Shown one piece after another: positions 13,806-19,749 of a DNA stretch of 23,018 nt (its first letter is position 1; every line of letters starts with the position of its first letter). The notes beneath the pieces were generated by a model. It searched no databases and was not told where the DNA came from. It saw only the letters and a list, made by a program, of their open reading frames with translations. Origin of the DNA: a virus; IMG/VR virus record IMGVR_UViG_3300022865_000043, positions 1-23,018 of that record. One strand, written 5' to 3'. The translations under genes were made by a program, and so were the position numbers.

Positions 13806-14494
13806 TACGAATAAAAGCTGTTGCCTGTTGCTGGTATAATTCTAGTAGATGGAGTATCATCACCAGCTATTAATCTTTGATAAGCTTCTTCATAATCTAC
13901 TTTTAATATTTGTTGAGTTTGAGGAGTTACACCTGTTCTTTTTTTAGAAAGATAATAAGCAAGTCCTGCGCACATACATTCGAAAGCTCTAAATGGAACA
14001 TCAATGTTTTGTTCTATTCCACTGACTGTAGAAGCTGTAATATCTTCTATTTTTCTCATACGATAATAAGTAAGAGTATAATTAGTATCAGGAGCTGGAT
14101 AAATTTTAAGTACAGGAGTACTTAATCTTTGTAAATAATATTGTGTAGGTCTAGCTTGAGTAGTTTTATTTGAAATTGCTGCATAGTCATTAAGACCTAG
14201 TGCTGTCATTGCATATTCATTTCCATCACTTGTTTGAATGTTTGCATTTATGATATCTACTGTATCATAATCTAAAGTATATTGAATAGTTCCTGTAGTA
14301 ATAGCTAAAGTTTTATATTCTACAGTCCATTGGTTATAACCTCTGTTAGCCCAATCACTAAACATAATATTCATACTACGTCTAGCTGACCTTACATCAT
14401 AACCTAAAATAGGATCACCACCTATTCTATCATAGGCTTCTTGTATTACATCATTTACTGTTAAAGTAAAAGTTGAAGTTCCTGATAAAGCCAT
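13805..14494 (-). CDS. Head-tail connector protein (P22 gp4-like)
   Basis: A 229-aa protein with the look of P22 gp4-type tail accessory factors. The N-terminal helix V-N-D-V-I-Q-E-A-Y-D-R-I-G is followed by L-G-Y-D-V-R-S-A-R-R-S-M-N-I-M-F-S-D-W-A-N-R-G-Y-N-Q-W-T, a well-known pattern. Next come strands with I-Q-Y-T-L-D-Y-D-T-V-D-I, R-P-T-Q-Y-Y-L-Q-R and L-K-I-Y-P-A-P, and a C-terminal helical part (P-F-R-A-F-E-C-M-C-A-G-L-A-Y-Y-L-S-K-K). In P22, gp4 binds below the portal and seals the packaged capsid. GGAG lies before the ATG. With the SU10-type protein encoded further downstream, this gives the phage two ring proteins between portal and stopper. Confidence 0.85.
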   Translation of the reverse strand: MALSGTSTFTLTVNDVIQEAYDRIGGDPILGYDVRSARRSMNIMFSDWANRGYNQWTVEYKTLAITTGTIQYTLDYDTVDIINANIQTSDGNEYAMTALGLNDYAAISNKTTQARPTQYYLQRLSTPVLKIYPAPDTNYTLTYYRMRKIEDITASTVSGIEQNIDVPFRAFECMCAGLAYYLSKKRTGVTPQTQQILKVDYEEAYQRLIAGDDTPSTRIIPATGNSFYS

Positions 14495-14503
14495 ATTTCT
14501 CCA

Positions 14504-14839
14504 TTATGCAAAAAATGCTGTTACACCATTTATAGTTGCTACATTAGCTCCAGCAACTGTAGATGAAACTTGTATACTTGTTTTAAATTTTATACCATCT
14601 GCTGGTAAATTAAGTTGTACTGTTGAAGCACCCGCAGCTGCATTACCTGTTTCAATATCAAATACATCTGTTCCACCGTCTTTCCAAGTAAGAACACCAG
14701 GAACATCAGTAGGTTCAATAATAAAACCTTTTAATCTCATTGGTCCTCCAAATATAGTAACTGTAGTGGCAACATTTGAAGCTGTATTAGATAATGCTGC
14801 TTTATTTTTACTTACAACATTTATGTCTGATCCTGCCAT
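14504..14839 (-). CDS. Small beta-rich virion protein
   Basis: A 111-aa protein with alternating short strands and Gly/Ala/Asn turns (R-L-K-G-F-I-I-E-P, V-L-T-W-K-D-G-G-T-D-V-F-D-I, I-N-G-V-T-A-F-F-A). There are no charged clusters, signal peptide or membrane segment. The fold is probably a small beta-sandwich, like decoration or head-completion proteins. Its T-W-K-D-x-G-T segment also appears in the 154-aa protein encoded upstream (S-T-W-K-D-V-G-T-S-D-V), which hints at distant homology between the two. AGGAG precedes the ATG and overlaps the preceding gene's stop. Minor capsid or neck protein is the best guess; the exact role is unknown. Confidence 0.68.
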   Translation of the reverse strand: MAGSDINVVSKNKAALSNTASNVATTVTIFGGPMRLKGFIIEPTDVPGVLTWKDGGTDVFDIETGNAAAGASTVQLNLPADGIKFKTSIQVSSTVAGANVATINGVTAFFA

Positions 14840-14848
14840 TTATTTCTC

Positions 14849-15304
14849 CTAAATTAAATTTAATTTTCGTAAGTTTTCATATAATAACCCAACTCTATCA
14901 GAATTGACAGAAGGTTTTAAGTAACTATTTATTAATTCTTTTGCTTGAACACTACCCATATCTATTGGTTTTAAATTAATGTTATCAGTAGTTTTAGAAT
15001 CTAAAGGATTTTTAGGTACCGAAAGTTGTTCTCCACCTCCACTAAAAGTATCAATCACTTTTTCTATACTTTTTAATTTTTTATCTAAATCATCTTCTTT
15101 GTTTTCTCTTTTAACATCAAAAACTTCTTTTTCTCTTTCCATAACATCTTTAGTGGAAAGATCAACTAATTCATCATCTCTTTCTCTAAGACGTTCTGCT
15201 ATTTTTTCATCTAAAGGATCTACCAATTCTTCTCTATCAGTGTCAATATTACTATCTCCAAATGATTTAAAAGCATCACCTATTTTTTTAAAATTTTCAA
15301 ACAT
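14849..15304 (-). CDS. Charged coiled-coil protein, unknown function
   Basis: A 151-aa protein dominated by Asp, Glu, Lys and Arg. Residues ~31-92 form a continuous charged helix (E-R-L-R-E-R-D-D-E-L-V-D-L and D-L-D-K-K-L-K-S-I-E-K-V-I-D-T-F) typical of a coiled coil. A flexible Gly/Pro-rich linker and a second short helical part follow (A-K-E-L-I-N-S-Y-L-K, Y-E-N-L-R-K-L-N-L-I). It may be an assembly factor, a minor scaffold or an ejected protein; no family is recognised. The start codon lies 9 nt after a stable 7-bp hairpin with no Shine-Dalgarno in between, so translation may be weak compared with the capsid genes upstream. Confidence 0.65.
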   Translation of the reverse strand: MFENFKKIGDAFKSFGDSNIDTDREELVDPLDEKIAERLRERDDELVDLSTKDVMEREKEVFDVKRENKEDDLDKKLKSIEKVIDTFSGGGEQLSVPKNPLDSKTTDNINLKPIDMGSVQAKELINSYLKPSVNSDRVGLLYENLRKLNLI

Positions 15305-15313
15305 ATTTTAAAT

Positions 15314-15331
15314 GAGGGCCCGAAGGCCCTC
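15314..15331 (-). terminator. Hairpin with UUCG tetraloop, partial terminator or RNA stabiliser
   Basis: In the minus-strand RNA, GAGGGCC pairs with GGCCCUC across a UUCG loop: seven pairs, six of them G-C, with an unusually stable tetraloop. The following AUUUAAAAU is a poor U-tract, so termination would be partial. It lies between the 154-aa virion protein and the coiled-coil gene. It may lower downstream expression or protect the 3' end of the capsid-region message. Confidence 0.7.
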
Positions 15332-15341
15332 GAATTATTTA

Positions 15342-15806
15342 TTAACTTAAATTAATATTTTGTGCGTAAGTGATAGTTACTATACAAGCACCTGCTGAAG
15401 CGTCTTGGTTTGCTCCATTATAAATAAATGCTATTTTAACATCACTCGTTCCAACATCTTTCCAAGTTGAACATAAACCTGTTACACCTAAGGCAACTGG
15501 ACCTATTGCTGAAATGACTGCGTCATTAACATAAAGATCAGAATTACCTACAATTCCAATATCAAGTAAATCAGTACCTGTATCATTGAAAGCAGTTTCA
15601 ACATTTATATCAAATGATATTATTTGTGAATTTGCTGGTATCACAGTAGTTGTAGTAACATCTGAACCTTCTTGTCCAAAAGCAATAGAAAATTGCTGTG
15701 ACATTACAACTTGTCCTGTATTTTTTACATCTGAACCTAAAGTAGTTCCAGTTGTTTCTTTAATTGTTCCAGCCTTAATTGGGCCAGAAAATGTAGTAGT
15801 TCCCAT
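15342..15806 (-). CDS. Beta-rich virion protein, possible decoration protein
   Basis: A 154-aa protein with an N-terminal F-S-G-P-I-K-A-G-T-I-K-E-T-T-G-T motif that I recall from marine phage structural proteins. Regular strands follow (Q-I-I-S-F-D-I-N-V-E-T-A-F-N-D-T-G-T-D, C-I-V-T-I-T-Y-A-Q-N-I-N), and no enzyme signature is seen. An AAGGAG lies 9 bp before the ATG. The gene is boxed in by hairpins: a strong terminator-like stem upstream, after the capsid gene, and a UUCG hairpin downstream. It may therefore be expressed as a separate unit. Capsid decoration or a fibre-like head protein are both possible. Confidence 0.7.
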   Translation of the reverse strand: MGTTTFSGPIKAGTIKETTGTTLGSDVKNTGQVVMSQQFSIAFGQEGSDVTTTTVIPANSQIISFDINVETAFNDTGTDLLDIGIVGNSDLYVNDAVISAIGPVALGVTGLCSTWKDVGTSDVKIAFIYNGANQDASAGACIVTITYAQNINLS

Positions 15807-15857
15807 AGTCTATCTCCTTATAATAGTCTGCTTTCGCAGTCGTTTGGGTTAGTTTAA

Positions 15858-15889
15858 AATTACTAGGCGTATTGCTACGCCTAGTAATT
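15858..15889 (-). terminator. Rho-independent-like terminator after the major capsid gene
   Basis: On the minus strand a perfect 14-bp stem (AATTACTAGGCGTA and TACGCCTAGTAATT) encloses a GCAA loop of the GNRA type. It begins 8 bp after the capsid stop codon. The RNA continues AUUUUAAAC (the first AUU closes the stem), a short U-run, so termination is plausible but may be incomplete, allowing some read-through to the next virion gene. Confidence 0.8.
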
Positions 15890-15897
15890 GTTTATTA

Positions 15898-16806
15898 TTA
15901 TGCTACGCCTTCAGATCCGTATACACCTCTCCAGTCTGTAAAACCGAAGCTGTATCTTTCTCTGCACTTGTATCTTAAATTACCAGTTTCAAAATCGCCT
16001 TCAACAGCTTTTTTGATTGGTGATCTAACGAAGTGTTTCATTCCATCTGGGCAATCAGTTAGGATAAAATACTGATCAGGGTTAGTAAATCTTTGATTTA
16101 CTACTACACCTTCAGGTATCATACCCATATTTCTCATTGCATTGATATCATTGTCAGCAGTACCAGGTCTTAAATTAGACTTGATAATTCTTTCTGCAAC
16201 GAACACCAATTGAGGTGGAACTGCAAGTTTTCTTCCTGATAACGCAACAGGTATGCTTCTATCATCTACAGCAGTTGAGATTTGAACTAAAAGTGTCTCT
16301 AAAGACGTTTCAGATAAATCCGCAGGTGTGCCTAGGATGTTAGATGCAGTACCACCGCCACCAAGTGGGTGAGAGCCGTTCATTAAAGCTACGCCGTCTC
16401 CTCCAGTTGAAGTAGTAGTTGCATTATTAAAGATATTTGCACCTTTGATCTCTTTAGTTTGTTGCATTGATCTTGCTAGTGCTCTTGCGTATTTAGCGCC
16501 TAGAGAACCGTACAAGCCATCTTCTTCAGCTTCTTCTGTAATCGCAAAAGCTAAAGCGACAGTTTCATGCACATATCTTGAGACAAAGCCTTCTCTGCCA
16601 GAATCATAATTGATCATGGCACCTTCTGCTTTAGTTGGTGCAGCACCGAATCCGATCATTTGTACATCTTCTTCGAATGCTTTCATTGATTGCTCTGTAG
16701 AATATAATGATCTCCATTGCTCAGGATATCTATCATATTCCATACCAAACACGGTGTTTAAACCTAGATTGAGCTGTTTGGTAAAAAGTGCTCTGTTTAA
16801 AGCCAT
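15898..16806 (-). CDS. Major capsid protein, HK97 fold
   Basis: A 302-aa protein and the best capsid candidate of the window. It lies downstream of the scaffold-like and decoration-like genes and is noticeably less AT-rich than most neighbours. Features include N-R-A-L-F-T-K-Q-L-N-L-G-L-N-T-V-F-G at the N-terminus, Y-D-S-G-R-E-G-F-V-S-R-Y-V-H-E-T (a strand region), L-A-R-S-M-Q-Q-T-K-E-I-K-G-A-N-I-F-N-N, G-S-H-P-L-G-G-G-G, the P-P-Q-L-V-F-V-A-E-R-I-I strand, and the terminal R-E-R-Y-S-F-G-F-T-D-W-R-G-V-Y-G-S, typical of Mu gpT-related capsids. AGGAG lies 9 bp before the ATG. A strong terminator-like hairpin follows directly, which fits high expression of this gene group. Confidence 0.93.
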   Translation of the reverse strand: MALNRALFTKQLNLGLNTVFGMEYDRYPEQWRSLYSTEQSMKAFEEDVQMIGFGAAPTKAEGAMINYDSGREGFVSRYVHETVALAFAITEEAEEDGLYGSLGAKYARALARSMQQTKEIKGANIFNNATTTSTGGDGVALMNGSHPLGGGGTASNILGTPADLSETSLETLLVQISTAVDDRSIPVALSGRKLAVPPQLVFVAERIIKSNLRPGTADNDINAMRNMGMIPEGVVVNQRFTNPDQYFILTDCPDGMKHFVRSPIKKAVEGDFETGNLRYKCRERYSFGFTDWRGVYGSEGVA

Positions 16807-16828
16807 TTTTTAACTCCTATTGTTAAGG

Positions 16829-17395
16829 TTAAACACCAGCCTGACGAGTACCATATAGAGATAGATTTATTACTACTTCTACTGATGCGTCAGCGCCTGC
16901 TGCGTTATTTGGATAATCAATTAATCTTAGTATTCTCAAAACTTTTGCAGTCGTTGCAAGAGTTGCGATATCTAATTCATCAGTTGAATGTCCATAGGTT
17001 GAGTTGTACGTTCCAATTGTAACATTAGCTAATTCACCAACATTTGCTGTTGCGAATACGCCGTTAGTTTGGACTGCGTAAGTGATATTTGGATCATCAT
17101 ACACATAAGCTTTAATCGGTTCACCCGATTTTGCTGTTTGTGCATTGTTCCAAACTTTTTTGAATTTAACATCACCAGTGTCATTATCGATGTACTCAAC
17201 ACCATAAAAAACACCGAGAGCTGTACCGCCCGCTGTGCCTCTTATAATTGTTCCATCGGTAGTTAAAGTAACGAGGTCTCCACTTGCAAGATTGGCTGCA
17301 TAGCCATTTGCAATTGCATATTCATTAGCTCTAATAACACCGCCTGTTAAATGTCTCAATGGTACGAAACCATTTGGTGCATCTACATTCGCCAT
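16829..17395 (-). CDS. Capsid decoration/stabilising-like protein
   Basis: A 188-aa beta-rich protein with N-terminus A-N-V-D-A-P-N-G-F-V-P-L-R-H-L-T-G-G, followed by L-A-S-G-D-L-V-T-L and A-L-G-V-F-Y-G-V-E-Y-I-D (turn-rich strands as in small capsid-binding domains). It ends in a strand-rich segment I-N-L-S-L-Y-G-T-R-Q. From memory, this pattern is common directly before the capsid gene in marine phages. It most probably coats or stabilises the capsid. AAAGG precedes the start at a slightly long spacing. Like the capsid gene it is less AT-rich than the late operon as a whole, a sign of high expression. Confidence 0.75.
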   Translation of the reverse strand: MANVDAPNGFVPLRHLTGGVIRANEYAIANGYAANLASGDLVTLTTDGTIIRGTAGGTALGVFYGVEYIDNDTGDVKFKKVWNNAQTAKSGEPIKAYVYDDPNITYAVQTNGVFATANVGELANVTIGTYNSTYGHSTDELDIATLATTAKVLRILRLIDYPNNAAGADASVEVVINLSLYGTRQAGV

Positions 17396-17417
17396 TTTTA
17401 TTTACCTTTGTTAGTTG

Positions 17418-17867
17418 TTAATTGCCGTCCGAACTAACTCTAGATTTAAAAGACCTTTGGATAGGTTGGCCTGGTGTTTCAGCTCTGTTCATGTCCTGTT
17501 CAACTGACTGCATTAAATTGTTAGTCATTTGAGCATAGTAATCATTTCTTTGATTAACCATTTCTTCAGGCATTTCACAAAGTACCATTCCTTCTATTCC
17601 AATATGCCCAGCGAATTTGCCATGTTCTATCGTTGGAAAATGTTGACCATCTTTGACACTTTTAATGTCTCGAGGCTGCCAACCTTCTCTCAACCGTTTA
17701 GCTACATTCGTAGGCGTTTCCTGTCCTAACACCATAGTTGCTACCCATCTCTGAGCGAAACCAGGTCTTGGTTCAGGCGCTTCTAATAAGTTACTCGGTC
17801 GCCATTTTGAAACCATTGTAGATTTTTCTACTCTAGTTTCATTGTTTATTTTATTATCTTTGTTCAT
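17418..17867 (-). CDS. Head-region protein of unknown function
   Basis: A 149-aa protein containing F-A-Q-R-W-V-A-T-M-V-L-G-Q-E-T-P-T-N-V, then R-L-R-E-G-W-Q-P-R and I-G-I-E-G-M-V-L-C-E-M-P-E-E-M-V-N-Q-R. I remember this pattern from small proteins placed between scaffold and capsid genes in many marine phages; their role is not known to me. The C-terminus is polar, with Q and M. It has one of the strongest ribosome-binding sites in the window (AAAGGAG, 9 bp before the ATG), suggesting that large amounts are made. It may assist scaffold or capsid assembly. Confidence 0.72.
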   Translation of the reverse strand: MNKDNKINNETRVEKSTMVSKWRPSNLLEAPEPRPGFAQRWVATMVLGQETPTNVAKRLREGWQPRDIKSVKDGQHFPTIEHGKFAGHIGIEGMVLCEMPEEMVNQRNDYYAQMTNNLMQSVEQDMNRAETPGQPIQRSFKSRVSSDGN

Positions 17868-17883
17868 AATGTCAGGCTCCTTT

Positions 17884-18819
17884 CTATTGTCCTGTGTCGC
17901 TAAAGCTTTTTACTTCTTTAGCAAATCGTTTTAGTGCCACTTCATCGCTGATGTCTATACCAAAAGTTTTAGCAGTTGATAAATCGTCAGAGGTGAGTTT
18001 AACTCTATTACCAGTTGTTCCTTTTTTACGAGAAACTCCAGCAACAGGAGATTGCACTCTATTGTTTTTTTGTACTACATTTTCCTCAGCTTTGGAAGTG
18101 TTTTCTTCTGATTTATTAAAATAAGAAAGACCACTTGATTTTAGTCTTTTACTCATCTCATCATAATATCCAGGATCGTGCACATCCCAACCTTCTTCTG
18201 TTAATTCAGCATCAATTCCATAAGCCATAGCTGTTTCTTTTCTATAACCAGGTTTATTAAACCATGTTGAATTTTCTTTTACCCAATCGGTGGCTAAAGG
18301 TGGAGCTTTTCTTTCAGCTTTTACAGTTTTTTCAGGTACTCTTGCAGCATAATCTTCTGTTTTAGTCATTTGACTACGAATTTCTGCCATACTTTCATAC
18401 AATTTTACTTGTTTTTCAGTATTACCTTCTTCAATTGCTGATTTAAGTTCAGTAGAAACATTAGAAAGTTGATTACCTAGTGATTTACTAGCTATATCAT
18501 AAGTTCTTTTTTCCATTGTTGCTAATTTTTCTTCTAAATCAACATTTCTTTGTTCAGCTTCTGCTCTTTTAGCTACTTCTTTTTGGATTCTTTTACGAAC
18601 TTTAACAGAGTAAGGCATATCATCTGAATAAGCTGGAGCTTTTTCAAGTTTAACTTCTCTTTCGTTCTCAAAAGATTTATCTTCATCTTTAGAAGGTTCT
18701 TCTTGTTGTTGTTGAAGTTTCTCTAACGGATTTAAAGGTACATTGACCTCTTTCTCTGTTTCAACTTCTTCAAGATTAACTTCTAATTCTTCATTCTTAT
18801 TTTTCTCATCTTCTATCAT
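17884..18819 (-). CDS. Putative scaffolding protein
   Basis: A 311-aa highly charged protein, placed between the portal/GroES genes and the capsid gene, as scaffolding proteins are. Residues 1-60 are acidic and disordered. Residues ~74-155 form a long charged helix, probably a coiled coil (R-K-R-I-Q-K-E-V-A-K-R-A-E-A-E-Q). Then come an aromatic, more ordered segment (W-V-K-E-N-S-T-W-F-N-K-P-G-Y-R) and a Lys-rich C-terminal helix (A-L-K-R-F-A-K-E-V-K-S-F), which would suit capsid binding. No protease motif is seen. AGGAG precedes the ATG. A hairpin in the short gap before the gene may affect message processing. Confidence 0.8.
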   Translation of the reverse strand: MIEDEKNKNEELEVNLEEVETEKEVNVPLNPLEKLQQQQEEPSKDEDKSFENEREVKLEKAPAYSDDMPYSVKVRKRIQKEVAKRAEAEQRNVDLEEKLATMEKRTYDIASKSLGNQLSNVSTELKSAIEEGNTEKQVKLYESMAEIRSQMTKTEDYAARVPEKTVKAERKAPPLATDWVKENSTWFNKPGYRKETAMAYGIDAELTEEGWDVHDPGYYDEMSKRLKSSGLSYFNKSEENTSKAEENVVQKNNRVQSPVAGVSRKKGTTGNRVKLTSDDLSTAKTFGIDISDEVALKRFAKEVKSFSDTGQ

Positions 18820-18836
18820 AGTTTCTCCTATGTTGG

Positions 18837-18854
18837 CATTAACCTAAGTTAATG
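18837..18854 (-). other. Small perfect hairpin in GroES-scaffold gap
   Basis: CATTAAC and GTTAATG form a 7-bp stem around a 4-nt loop in the 39-bp gap between the GroES-like and scaffold genes. There is no U-tract, so it is not a classic terminator. It might be a processing or stability element. Confidence 0.4.
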
Positions 18855-18858
18855 TATG

Positions 18859-19227
18859 TTACAGTTGTTGAGTTACTACTTCTGGACTTTCCAAAGTTGC
18901 AATAATCTCATCATCATTTAATAGCACCATTTTTACTTTTTGTACAGAAACTCTTGCTCCTGCATATCTACCAAAAATAACCCAATCTCCTACTTTACAC
19001 CAAGGATTTTTTCTATCACTATAACATTCTGGTCCCATAGCAATAACTTGTCCTACACTATTTAAGTAAGCTTGATTATCTTGTGAAGAATCTGATAAAA
19101 TTATTCCACCTTTAGTTTTTACTACTGCTCCTCTAGGTCTAATTAATATTCTATATCCTACTGGTTGTGGTAATTTTTTAGGTGTTGGGATTTCATTATC
19201 TGTTGCCCATGCTTCATTACTATTCAT
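18859..19227 (-). CDS. Phage GroES-like co-chaperonin (Cpn10)
   Basis: A 122-aa protein with the 10-kDa chaperonin fold pattern: V-G-Y-R-I-L-I-R-P-R (23-32), a mobile loop V-V-K-T-K-G-G-I-I-L (35-44) whose I42-I43-L44 matches the GroEL-binding Ile-Val-Leu of E. coli GroES, V-G-Q-V-I-A-M-G-P (58-66), K-V-G-D-W-V-I-F (78-85) and the final D-D-E-I-I-A strand (105-110). It has extra residues at both ends and a C-Y-S-D-R-K-N-P-W-C insertion before the V-G-D segment. As with T4 gp31, it probably partners host GroEL to fold phage capsid proteins. AAGGAG lies 9 bp before the ATG, and the start overlaps the upstream small gene by 8 bp. Confidence 0.92.
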   Translation of the reverse strand: MNSNEAWATDNEIPTPKKLPQPVGYRILIRPRGAVVKTKGGIILSDSSQDNQAYLNSVGQVIAMGPECYSDRKNPWCKVGDWVIFGRYAGARVSVQKVKMVLLNDDEIIATLESPEVVTQQL

Positions 19228-19420
19228 CTTCTATATCTCCTTTTTTATATTTTTCAATTGTTTCATTTATTATTTGAAATGCTTTATCTAAACCCTGCGC
19301 ATATCCATAGACACGTTTGAATTCAGATATATTTTCTACACCTTTACCTAATAAATTTTGTGATAGTTCTTGTTTGTGATTTTTAATATTTTTCTTGATC
19401 GCTTGAATCAGCTGTTCCAT
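19220..19420 (-). CDS. Small helical protein in portal-GroES cluster
   Basis: A 66-aa charged, helical protein (I-Q-A-I-K-K-N-I-K-N-H-K-Q-E-L, A-F-Q-I-I-N-E-T-I-E-K-Y) without a membrane segment. It overlaps the upstream gene by 38 bp and the GroES-like gene by 8 bp, and carries no recognisable domain. From memory, short proteins with R-V-Y-G-Y-A-Q-G-L-D-like middles follow phage portal genes. Its role is unknown; a small portal or packaging accessory protein is a guess from position. Confidence 0.6.
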   Translation of the reverse strand: MEQLIQAIKKNIKNHKQELSQNLLGKGVENISEFKRVYGYAQGLDKAFQIINETIEKYKKGDIEDE

Positions 19421-19577
19421 TTACATCTTTCTGTAGTTTGTTATATAGTTCATCAAAGCTATGACCTAAATCGTCAGAAGCTTGAGCAAACATTCTAGGT
19501 TTAACTTTTTTAATAGAGATTTTTTTATTTTCTAAAAACTTTTTAGCTTGTCTAATTTCTTCTGATCTAACTGCCAT
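19383..19577 (-). CDS. Small basic helical protein in portal-GroES cluster
   Basis: A 64-aa protein. The frame can also start one codon earlier at TTG 19580, but ATG 19577 is preferred. It has a basic N-terminal helix (R-S-E-E-I-R-Q-A-K-K-F-L-E-N-K-K) and a polar, acidic end. It overlaps both neighbours (11 and 38 bp), so all three small genes are tightly packed and probably co-translated. No family is recognised and the role is unknown. The large overlap with the next gene makes this the less secure of the three small genes. Confidence 0.55.
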   Translation of the reverse strand: MAVRSEEIRQAKKFLENKKISIKKVKPRMFAQASDDLGHSFDELYNKLQKDVNGTADSSDQEKY

Positions 19578-19749
19578 CAATATCTTTCGTTGCTAGTTTA
19601 TCTTTGTTAATACCTTTTTTTATTACATAAGATTGAGTTCCATTAGCTCCAGTTTCAACTTCTTTTTTAAGATTTTTAAATAAAGTCATTTCTTTATGTT
19701 TTTTTTCAAGACTTTTTTGAAAATTAATTAATACTTTATTGTCTCTCAT
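19567..19749 (-). CDS. Small basic protein following the portal gene
   Basis: A 60-aa Lys-rich protein (L-I-N-F-Q-K-S-L-E-K-K-H-K-E-M, L-K-K-E-V-E-T-G-A-N-G-T-Q-S-Y-V-I-K-K-G). Its ATG overlaps the portal stop by one base (TAATG), with only a weak purine-rich site (AAGAGAG) upstream, so it is coupled to portal translation. No family is recognised. The high positive charge would suit binding to nucleic acid or to an acidic protein surface; this is speculation. Confidence 0.6.
   Translation of the reverse strand: MRDNKVLINFQKSLEKKHKEMTLFKNLKKEVETGANGTQSYVIKKGINKDKLATKDIDGS

Noticed and set aside
13910-17729. Several plus-strand frames of 66-110 codons opposite the connector and capsid genes
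   Set aside because: All are fully inside recognised minus-strand genes, have Ser/Cys/Ile-rich shadow composition and lack convincing ribosome-binding sites.
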